Source: Flavobacteriaceae bacterium UBA3356
Lineage (GTDB): Bacteria; Bacteroidota; Bacteroidia; Flavobacteriales; Flavobacteriaceae
NCBI GenBank assembly: GCA_002360635.1
Contig: DEQW01000002.1
Location: 62,001 to 126,000 of the forward strand
Direction: 5' to 3'
DNA length: 64,000 nt
In this document: piece after piece, positions 27,103 to 34,656 of the stretch
Layout: every line of letters begins with the position of its first letter
Numbering within the stretch: the first letter of the stretch is position 1
Notes under the pieces: model-generated
What the model saw: the letters and a program-made list of their open reading frames with translations, nothing else
The model's database searches: none
What the model was told of the DNA's origin: nothing
Program-made: the position numbers and the translations under genes

Positions 27103-28293
27103 ATGAAACAACAACTTTCTGACCGCGTTAACAAAATGGCAACATCTGCCACACTTGCCATGGCAGCTAAAGCAAGGGAACTTCGAGAAGAAGGAAAAGA
27201 CATCATTGGGCTTAGTCTAGGTGAGCCAGATTTTACTGTTCCAGAATTTGTTAAGGAAGCTGCCATACAAGCCATAACTAGTGATTATCACGCATATACT
27301 CCAGTTGATGGCTACGGAGAGTTGAAACAAGCAATTATAAAGAAATTTAAAAGAGACAATAATCTCGACTATAAAGCCTCGCAGATTGTTGTTTCTACTG
27401 GGGCTAAACAATCACTTGCCAATTTAGCCCAAGTTTTACTCAACGAAGGGGATGAAGTTTTGTTGCCAGCCCCTTACTGGGTTAGTTATAGCGATATCGC
27501 TAAAGTTGCCGAAGGTGTTCCTGTCGAAATAAAAACCAGTATTGAAAGCGACTTTAAAGTTACTCCAGAAGCACTTGAAGCTGCTATTACGCCAAAAACT
27601 AAGATGATTATGTACAGTTCCCCTTGCAACCCAAGTGGTTCTGTCTATAGCAAAGCTGAATTACGGGCTTTAGCAGATGTGCTAGCAAAACATCCTAACA
27701 TCATCGTAATCAGTGATGAGATCTATGAACATATCAATTTCACTGGTGAACATGCTTCTATGGCACAATTTGAAGACATGTACAATCGGACTGTTACCGT
27801 AAACGGGGTTTCAAAAGCCTATGCCATGACCGGCTGGAGAATTGGCTATATTGGAGCTCCCGAATGGATAGCGAAAGCCTGTACCAAAATGCAAGGCCAA
27901 GTTACCAGTGGCGCCAACTGTATAGCACAACGTGCCACCATAACTGCCTTAGAAGAGTCTCCAAGCAAGATTCAATACATGGTAGAAGCGTTCAAAGGAC
28001 GTAGAAAATTAATTTTAGATTTGCTTTCTGAAATTCCTGGGATGAAAACAAACGAACCAGAAGGAGCTTTTTATGTGTTCCCGGATATTTCAAGTTTCTT
28101 CGGAAAAACAATTCGCGGTACTAAAATAAATACAGCAACCGATTTTTCATTATTTCTACTAGAAGAAGCCTTGGTAGCCACGGTTACGGGAGAAGCCTTT
28201 GGTGACCCAAACTGTATTCGTCTTTCTTATGCTGCTTCCGAAGCAGATATTGTAGAAGCTATGAAACGTATTAAAAAAGTACTTTCAGAATAA
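27103..28293 (+). CDS. PLP-dependent aminotransferase (aspartate aminotransferase type)
   Basis: The 396-aa class I/II fold-type I aminotransferase has GEPDFTVPEFVK, the SPCNPSG loop, ISDEIYEHI and the PLP lysine in NGVSKAYAMTGWRIGY. The last Arg-binding motif is CIRLSYA. It most resembles aspartate aminotransferase subgroup Ib (aspartate + 2-oxoglutarate). The substrate may be broader. It lies between the desaturase and purT genes on the same strand. Confidence 0.92.
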   Translation: MKQQLSDRVNKMATSATLAMAAKARELREEGKDIIGLSLGEPDFTVPEFVKEAAIQAITSDYHAYTPVDGYGELKQAIIKKFKRDNNLDYKASQIVVSTGAKQSLANLAQVLLNEGDEVLLPAPYWVSYSDIAKVAEGVPVEIKTSIESDFKVTPEALEAAITPKTKMIMYSSPCNPSGSVYSKAELRALADVLAKHPNIIVISDEIYEHINFTGEHASMAQFEDMYNRTVTVNGVSKAYAMTGWRIGYIGAPEWIAKACTKMQGQVTSGANCIAQRATITALEESPSKIQYMVEAFKGRRKLILDLLSEIPGMKTNEPEGAFYVFPDISSFFGKTIRGTKINTATDFSLFLLEEALVATVTGEAFGDPNCIRLSYAASEADIVEAMKRIKKVLSE

Positions 28294-28312
28294 TCATTTA
28301 AAAACTTAATCG

Positions 28313-29476
28313 ATGGCAACCATACTTTTACTTGGTAGTGGCGAATTGGGAAAAGAATTCACCATCGCTGCACAACGTATAGGACAAACCATCATTGCAG
28401 TAGATAGCTATGAAAATGCTCCAGCCATGCAAGTAGCTGATAGTTTTGAGGTCATTAATATGTTGAATGGCGATGCACTGGATACAATTGTTGAAAAACA
28501 CAAACCTGACTACATTGTTCCTGAAATTGAAGCCATCCGTACCGAACGTTTCTATGAATATGAAAAGCAGGGTTACACCGTAGTTCCTTCAGCGAAAGCT
28601 GCTAATTACACCATGAACCGGAAGGCCATTCGTGACCTAGCGGCAAAAGAACTAGGCATTAAAACAGCCGATTACCGCTATGCAACTTCAGCGGATAGCC
28701 TAAAAAAAGCAGTCTTTGAAGTAGGAATGCCTTGTGTTGTAAAACCCCTAATGTCCTCTAGCGGAAAAGGACAAAGCACAATTAAAACCGAGGCAGACAT
28801 TGAAAAAGCGTGGCAATATTCTCAAGAAGGTTCCCGTGGTGATGTGGCTGAAGTAATTGTCGAGGCTTTTGTTGACTTCAATTATGAAATAACACTTCTT
28901 ACTGTCACACAACGAAACGGCGAAACGCTTTTCTGCCCGCCCATTGGCCATAGACAAGAACGCGGGGATTATATGGAAAGTTGGCAACCCGCAACTATGG
29001 AAGATATTCACTTAAAAACTGCCCAAGAAATGGCAGCCAAAGTAACCAAATCGCTCACAGGAGCAGGTATTTGGGGAGTTGAATTTTTTGTAGCTGATGA
29101 TGGTGTTTATTTTTCTGAACTTTCACCTAGACCTCACGATACGGGGATGGTAACCTTGGCCAACACCCAAAATTTTAATGAATTCGAACTACACTTGCGA
29201 GCTGTACTGGGTTTACCTATTCCTGAAATTACACAAGAAAAAATTGGTGCCAGCGCAGTAATTTTGGCTCCTGGTGATTCAAAAGAACCCACTTTTGAAG
29301 GATTGGAAATTGTTTCGGCAACGTCAAAATGTGATTTTAGATTATTCGGAAAACCCACAGCTAGGCCTTATAGACGGATGGGAGTTGTTGTAACCTACGA
29401 TTCCTTAACCAGTTCTGTTTCCGAAGTAACAAAAAAAGCAAGAAAATTAGCAGATAAAATTGAAGTAAAGCTCTAA
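28313..29476 (+). CDS. purT: Formate-dependent GAR transformylase
   Basis: The 387-aa ATP-grasp enzyme uses formate and ATP to formylate glycinamide ribonucleotide in purine synthesis without folate. Landmarks are ILLLGSGELGKE, YIVPEIEAI, the ATP-grasp CVVKPLMSSSGKGQS and SPRPHDTGMVTL. Length is typical. It is third in the desaturase run; its end is 1 nt from the end of the convergent trkH. Confidence 0.96.
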   Translation: MATILLLGSGELGKEFTIAAQRIGQTIIAVDSYENAPAMQVADSFEVINMLNGDALDTIVEKHKPDYIVPEIEAIRTERFYEYEKQGYTVVPSAKAANYTMNRKAIRDLAAKELGIKTADYRYATSADSLKKAVFEVGMPCVVKPLMSSSGKGQSTIKTEADIEKAWQYSQEGSRGDVAEVIVEAFVDFNYEITLLTVTQRNGETLFCPPIGHRQERGDYMESWQPATMEDIHLKTAQEMAAKVTKSLTGAGIWGVEFFVADDGVYFSELSPRPHDTGMVTLANTQNFNEFELHLRAVLGLPIPEITQEKIGASAVILAPGDSKEPTFEGLEIVSATSKCDFRLFGKPTARPYRRMGVVVTYDSLTSSVSEVTKKARKLADKIEVKL

Positions 29477-29477
29477 T

Positions 29478-30983
29478 TTACCGGTTTCGCCAGAAGAAAG
29501 GTGTCAACAATATCAATACGGTAAATAACTCTAAACGTCCTATTAGCATTAAAAACGATGCCCACCACTTTGCAGCTCCGGGCAAAGCCCCATAATTATT
29601 TACAGGACCCAAATCCCCCAATGCGGGCCCAACATTCCCTAATGTGGATGCAGCTCCTCCTAAGGCAGTTTTATAATCTAACCCTAACCAAGAAAAAACC
29701 AAAACACCCATTATAAAGGAAAGCATGTAAAGTATAAAAAAACCCAATATATTATATACAATTGGCTGATCTACGGCTTTGTTTTTATAGCGAACGGGTA
29801 AAATTGCATTTGGGTGTAAAGTTCGTTTAAACTCTAAAATACCGTTTTTTATCATTATTAAATGACGAACAATTTTAATACCACCCGCTGTAGAACCTGC
29901 CGACCCACCCAAAAACATTAAACCGAAAAACAAAACAGTTAAAAACGTAGTCCAAGCTGTGTAATCGGCTGTTACAAAACCAGTGGTTGTCACAATTGCT
30001 AATACCTGAAATACACCATGCCGAAACGCACTTTCCAATCTGCCCCAAACCATTGGGTGGTCTACTGAGGATAATGAAATATCTGCCTTAAAATATATTA
30101 ACAATGCTACTATTATACTAAATGAAACTATACCGTAACAATACCATTTGAACTCGTCGTCTTGCAATACTTTTGAAAATTTTGTTTTAAAAGCAAAGTA
30201 ACTTAATACAAAATTTGTACCCGCCAAAAACATGAAGAAAGCAATTATGTATTGTATAATAGGCTGATCGTTCCAGTAAGCGACACTGGCATTTTTTGTT
30301 GAAAAACCACCAGTGCTCAGAGTACTTAATGAATGGTTTATTGCGTCGAAAAAACTCATTCCCGCCAACTTTAAGAGCAATGTTTCAGCAAGGGTATATG
30401 CTACGTAGATAACCCACAAACGTTTTGCGGTATCGGCAATTCTAGGATGCAACTTATCACCTCCAGGCCCAGGTGCTTCGGCAGAAAATAACTGCATCCC
30501 TCCTATTCCCAACAAAGGAAGAATTGCTATTGCTAAAACAATAATACCCATACCTCCAATCCAATGTGTGATACTCCGCCAAAAAAGCACCCCTTCAGGC
30601 AGACTTTCTATGTCACTTAATATTGAAGCCCCTGTAGTGGTGTACCCACTCATTGTTTCGAAAAAGGCATTAGTAAAACCAGGGATGGCACCTGTAAAGA
30701 GATAAGGTAAAGTTCCTGCCAGAGACATAGAAATCCAACCTAATGTAACTATAAGATAGCCTTCCCTTTTTTGAATTTCCTTACGGTGATTTCTAGTTAC
30801 CAAAAAAGCAGTGCCTCCTATTGCCATTGTAACCAAGCCAGCATAAAACAAGTCTAAAACAGCACCATCCTTATAAAAAAAGCTGACTAAAGCACTCAAA
30901 AACATAAACCCTGCATTTACTGCTAAGAGTAAACCCAAAAGATGAAAGATAATTTTTAAATTAAGCCTGGATAAGGATCTCAT
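29478..30983 (-). CDS. trkH: Trk-type K+ uptake membrane protein TrkH
   Basis: The 501-aa membrane pore subunit has about ten helices. Four P-loop filter segments are visible: MSGYTTTGASIL, LSTLSTGGFST, TTTGFVTADY and ASTLGNVGPALG. It takes up K+ under control of TrkA. Its ATG overlaps the trkA stop by one base (TAATG), so the two are translationally coupled. Confidence 0.94.
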   Translation of the reverse strand: MRSLSRLNLKIIFHLLGLLLAVNAGFMFLSALVSFFYKDGAVLDLFYAGLVTMAIGGTAFLVTRNHRKEIQKREGYLIVTLGWISMSLAGTLPYLFTGAIPGFTNAFFETMSGYTTTGASILSDIESLPEGVLFWRSITHWIGGMGIIVLAIAILPLLGIGGMQLFSAEAPGPGGDKLHPRIADTAKRLWVIYVAYTLAETLLLKLAGMSFFDAINHSLSTLSTGGFSTKNASVAYWNDQPIIQYIIAFFMFLAGTNFVLSYFAFKTKFSKVLQDDEFKWYCYGIVSFSIIVALLIYFKADISLSSVDHPMVWGRLESAFRHGVFQVLAIVTTTGFVTADYTAWTTFLTVLFFGLMFLGGSAGSTAGGIKIVRHLIMIKNGILEFKRTLHPNAILPVRYKNKAVDQPIVYNILGFFILYMLSFIMGVLVFSWLGLDYKTALGGAASTLGNVGPALGDLGPVNNYGALPGAAKWWASFLMLIGRLELFTVLILLTPFFWRNR

Positions 30984-32332
30984 TATACAAAGAGTTTTTC
31001 AACCTTATTAATGGATTGTGGCAAACAGCAAATTACGATATGATCTCCATTTTTAATTTTAAAATCGCCCAGAGCAATTAAACCTTCATCATCCCTAATC
31101 ACCCCGCCTATTACGGCAGATCTCGGCAAGTCTATGTCTTTAATTTTTTTGTCACACACTTTTGAGGATGAAGTAACTTTAAATTCAAGTAATTCGGCAT
31201 TCATGTTATTCAATTTGGTCATAGCTACAACCTCACCTTTACGCACATACCTAAAAATATTATTCGCTGCCAGTAACTTTTTATTTATTAAAGTGTCTAT
31301 TCCAATAGATTGGGACAATTGAAAGTAGTCCATATTTTCAACCAAAGCGATGGTTTTTTTAACCCCTTTGGATTTTGCCACAAGGCAGGACATAATATTG
31401 GTTTCGCTATTTCCGGTAACTGATATAAAAGCATCCATTTCATTTATAGATTCTTCTTCCAGTAAATCTACGTTACGCCCATCCCCATTAATTACTAAAC
31501 AATTTGGGATATCGTCAGCAATTTCAAAAGCTTTGTCTTTGCTGCTTTCAATTAACTTTACTCTAAAGCTACTTTTACAAAGGTCACGTGCGGTTTTATA
31601 ACCAATTTTACTTCCGCCAAGGATCATTACATTTTTAATATCTTCCCTTACTTTTCCTGTAAGCTGGAAAATTTCATCAACTCCCTTTTCCGTAGTAGTA
31701 AAATATACTTGATCTCCTTCTTTAAACTGGGTATCGCCACGCGGTATGAGTGTGTATTGTGTGCCAAAACGCTGGATAGCCAATGGCACATATTCCAAGT
31801 TAGGAAATTGCTCCCCCACTTCTTTAACTGTTTTACCAACAAATGCTGCTGTACGAGATAGGTTTAAACCAATCATAGTTAGCGCGCCATCTTCAAACTC
31901 ATAGGTGTCGTTAAATGCACTTTGGTTTAACAGTAATGCAATTTCGCTGGCGGCAAGTGATTCTGGGGAAATAAGTTCGTCAATACCAAACCGCGTAAAC
32001 CCAACTTCTTCCTTTTTTTCTATAAATTCGGTGTTAGAAATTCGGGCCACTGTCCGTTTTGCCCCTAGCTGTTTGGCCAATACACATACCGTAATATTTG
32101 TTGTTTCGCTAGAAGTAACGGCTATAACTAAATCTGTAGAGTCAATTTTTGAATCTTTTAAAACTGAAATAGACGTAGCATCACCTTTAACAACCCGAAT
32201 ATCCAGATGGGTGTCTGCATAGGCCAATGATTCTTTATTGGTGTCTATAAGTGTTATATCCTGAGATTCGAAGGATAGAAGTTTTGCTAAATGAAATCCC
32301 ACTTCACCGGCACCGGCAATAATAATCTTCAT
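30983..32332 (-). CDS. trkA: Trk K+ uptake regulatory protein TrkA
   Basis: The 449-aa peripheral regulator has two RCK units, each with a Rossmann NAD-binding start (IIAGAGEVGFHLAKLL at 3-18 and MILGGSKIGYKTARDL near 232), each followed by a TrkA-C domain. It gates TrkH in response to nucleotides. The gene pair is divergent from menG. Confidence 0.95.
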   Translation of the reverse strand: MKIIIAGAGEVGFHLAKLLSFESQDITLIDTNKESLAYADTHLDIRVVKGDATSISVLKDSKIDSTDLVIAVTSSETTNITVCVLAKQLGAKRTVARISNTEFIEKKEEVGFTRFGIDELISPESLAASEIALLLNQSAFNDTYEFEDGALTMIGLNLSRTAAFVGKTVKEVGEQFPNLEYVPLAIQRFGTQYTLIPRGDTQFKEGDQVYFTTTEKGVDEIFQLTGKVREDIKNVMILGGSKIGYKTARDLCKSSFRVKLIESSKDKAFEIADDIPNCLVINGDGRNVDLLEEESINEMDAFISVTGNSETNIMSCLVAKSKGVKKTIALVENMDYFQLSQSIGIDTLINKKLLAANNIFRYVRKGEVVAMTKLNNMNAELLEFKVTSSSKVCDKKIKDIDLPRSAVIGGVIRDDEGLIALGDFKIKNGDHIVICCLPQSINKVEKLFV

Positions 32333-32423
32333 AAATATCTTCTAAAATAAGTGCTGCAAAGTTATGTAATTTAAAATTAGTTATAGTCACGTATTTGTTA
32401 ATCTCTTTTAGAGAAAGAGTTAC

Positions 32424-32452
32424 TTGCAAATACCAAAAAAAACGTAGTTTTG
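32424..32452 (+). promoter_or_regulatory. menG-porT promoter (-33 and -7)
   Basis: TTG (32424-32426), 18 nt, then TAGTTTTG (32445-32452) is the best complete Bacteroidota promoter in the window. The box ends only 8 nt before the ATG at 32461, so the mRNA would have almost no leader. Confidence 0.7.
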
Positions 32453-32460
32453 TTTCCGCT

Positions 32461-33198
32461 ATGACTTCAGAAAAAAAAGTAACGCCCTATAAAGATTCTG
32501 CTGAAAATAAAAAACAGCAGGTAGAAAAAATGTTCGACACCATTTCAGGTGAATATGACGGTTTAAACCGCGTAATATCTTTAGGAACTGATATTAAATG
32601 GAGAAAAAAAGTTATTAAAATGGTTGCCGAAACCAAACCGGATTCTATTCTGGATATAGCAACCGGTACCGGCGATCTTGCCATTCAGTTTGCCCAAAAC
32701 ACACAAGCCTCTAAAATTATTGGTTTAGACCTTTCGGAAGGGATGCTTTCTGTTGCCCGAAAAAAGGTAAAAGGGAAAACTATTGAAAACACTGTTGAAT
32801 TTGTTAAAGGAGACTCAGAAGCATTGCCTTTTGAAGACAACTCGTTCGATGCAATTACGGTCTCTTTCGGAATTCGAAATTTTGAAAACTTAGAAAAGGG
32901 ATTGTCTGAAATTTTACGGGTTTTGAAAAAAGGAGGCATTTTTGTTATTTTGGAAACATCGGTGCCAACAAAATTTCCATTTAAACAAGGATACTCCATA
33001 TACGCCAAAGGAATTTTACCTGTTATTGGCAAAATATTCTCAAAAGACAAAGTTGCGTACAAATATTTAAGTGAAAGTGCTTCTGTTTTTCCACATGGGG
33101 AAGCCCTCAACAATATTTTACGTAAAATTGGGTTTATAGAAGTGAAAAACAAACCGCAAACATTTGGCGTAGCCACCATATATACAGCCACTAAATAA
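32461..33198 (+). CDS. menG: Demethylmenaquinone methyltransferase
   Basis: The 245-aa UbiE/MenG SAM methyltransferase has KQQVEKMFDTISGEYDGLN, motif I LDIATGTGDLAI, VSFGIRNFENL and the C-terminal TFGVATIYTATK. It makes the last step of menaquinone synthesis, the quinone used with Na+-NQR. The ATG 32461 gives MTSEKKVTPYK; an upstream start at 32395 would lie before the promoter. It is followed by porT after 2 nt. Confidence 0.95.
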   Translation: MTSEKKVTPYKDSAENKKQQVEKMFDTISGEYDGLNRVISLGTDIKWRKKVIKMVAETKPDSILDIATGTGDLAIQFAQNTQASKIIGLDLSEGMLSVARKKVKGKTIENTVEFVKGDSEALPFEDNSFDAITVSFGIRNFENLEKGLSEILRVLKKGGIFVILETSVPTKFPFKQGYSIYAKGILPVIGKIFSKDKVAYKYLSESASVFPHGEALNNILRKIGFIEVKNKPQTFGVATIYTATK

Positions 33199-33200
33199 AT

Positions 33201-33908
33201 ATGAAGAAACTATTTTTTGTACTTGCCATACTATTATTTGCCGAAAGCGCTCAAGCACAGCTTTTTAACAAAGAACGACTGGCAAACCGAGAAACATTTG
33301 ACCAACGTTTTCTTACTTGGGGATATTTTTTAGGATTTAACAGTTACGATTTCAAGTTCGATTACGAAAATGAAAACCCCAATGACAGAACAGACGTTCT
33401 CGTTGAAGGTGATGTTGGCTTTAATGTAGGTTTAGTTGGTGATTTACGGGTAAATAATTACGTGAATTTAAGGCTAGAACCAGGGTTATATTACGCACAG
33501 CGAAACCTGCGTTTTCCAGGTTTTGAAGAAGAAAAAGATATATTACGCGAAGTAAAATCTACTTACATTCACGTTCCTTTACTTTTAAAAATATCAACTA
33601 AAAGATTAAATAACTTTAAACCTTTTATCGTAGGAGGCATTTCTACATCCTTAAATTTGTCTAGCAACGAAGATAATCCGCAGGATAATTCCGCCGGGGA
33701 GTTTAGAATGACAAAAAGCACCAGCTATTACGAAATAGGTTTCGGTATCGATTTTTACCTGTACTATTTTAAGTTCACACCATCTATTCGAGGGGTGTTC
33801 GCTACCAGCGATGAGTTGGTACCAGATGTAGACCCAAACAGTCCTTGGACCGGAAATATAAGCCAGATGTCTACACGCGGTATTTTTATCAATTTTACAT
33901 TTCAGTAG
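33201..33908 (+). CDS. porT: Type IX secretion/gliding protein PorT (SprT)
   Basis: The 235-aa protein has a signal peptide (1-20, AQAQ) and an outer-membrane beta-barrel of about eight strands (FNVGLVGDLRVNNYVNLRLE, YYEIGFGIDFYLYYFK). The N-terminal RETFDQRFLTWGYFLGFN is the PorT signature. It is required for T9SS export in relatives. The menG-porT order is common in Flavobacteria. The last 14 nt overlap the convergent methylase gene. Confidence 0.9.
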   Translation: MKKLFFVLAILLFAESAQAQLFNKERLANRETFDQRFLTWGYFLGFNSYDFKFDYENENPNDRTDVLVEGDVGFNVGLVGDLRVNNYVNLRLEPGLYYAQRNLRFPGFEEEKDILREVKSTYIHVPLLLKISTKRLNNFKPFIVGGISTSLNLSSNEDNPQDNSAGEFRMTKSTSYYEIGFGIDFYLYYFKFTPSIRGVFATSDELVPDVDPNSPWTGNISQMSTRGIFINFTFQ

Positions 33909-34620
33909 AACGTCGAACTTCGCTCAACAAAATTGCGGTTGCCGTTGCTACGTTCAAACTTTCTGTTGTTTGATTTCCAAATTGTGGTATGGTTATTTTT
34001 TCTGTAATTAGTTTTTCAATAGTTCCTGATACACCATTTGCCTCATTCCCCATTACTAAAATTGCATCTTGTGGAAATTCCCTCTTATAAACATTTTCTC
34101 CATCCATAAAAGCACCGTAAATGGGCAATGAAGTTTCTTTCAGATAGTTTTCTATGTCTACATATTTAATGGCAACCCGAGCGAGTGACCCCATCGTCGC
34201 CTGTACAACTTTTGGGTTGTAGCAATCGGTAGTATCAGTTGAGCAAATCAATTGTTTTACACCAAACCAATCGCAAAGCCTAATAATGGTACCCAAATTT
34301 CCAGGATCACGAATTGCATCGAGCACAACCGTTAAACCCTTTTTTTCTATTGGTTTTGGTTCAGGTATCTCAAAAACAGCCAATGATGTATTTGCAGTTT
34401 TTAAAAAGCTCATTTTCTGAAGCTCAGTTTGCGTAACATGGAACTCATGTTCAGCAGTAATTCCTCCTTCTTCTACTGAAAAAAAAGAATGAATCCGTAG
34501 ATTTTCTTGTTTTAATTCTGAAATAACTTTAGGACCTTCGCCCACAAAAAGTCCGTGTTTTTCTCGGTACTTTTTTTGCTGTAAACTCGTTATTAACTTT
34601 ATTTGACTTTTACTTACCAA
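33895..34620 (-). CDS. TrmH-family (SpoU) RNA methyltransferase
   Basis: The 241-aa SPOUT enzyme has an L30e-like substrate domain (1-95; KYREKHGLFVGEGPKVI) and a knotted SAM domain with DAIRDPGNLGTIIRLCDWFG, GNEANGVS and IPQFGNQTTESLNVATATA. It methylates 2'-O-ribose of an rRNA or tRNA site that cannot be assigned. The only in-frame start is TTG at 34620, which lies in the divergent promoter region with tamL. Confidence 0.9.
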   Translation of the reverse strand: MVSKSQIKLITSLQQKKYREKHGLFVGEGPKVISELKQENLRIHSFFSVEEGGITAEHEFHVTQTELQKMSFLKTANTSLAVFEIPEPKPIEKKGLTVVLDAIRDPGNLGTIIRLCDWFGVKQLICSTDTTDCYNPKVVQATMGSLARVAIKYVDIENYLKETSLPIYGAFMDGENVYKREFPQDAILVMGNEANGVSGTIEKLITEKITIPQFGNQTTESLNVATATAILLSEVRRSTEM

Positions 34621-34627
34621 ATTATAG

Positions 34628-34635
34628 TATTTTTG
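34628..34635 (+). promoter_or_regulatory. -7 box of tamL
   Basis: TATTTTTG fits TAnnTTTG; a TTG at 34603-34605 is 22 nt upstream. If used, translation of tamL must start after about 34640, which favours the TTG at 34657. Confidence 0.45.
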
Positions 34636-34656
34636 AAATTAAGTAAACCTGAACAC

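Noticed and set aside
32685..33191. Minus-strand open frame of 168 codons inside menG
   Set aside because: It is fully contained in a well-conserved methyltransferase gene.
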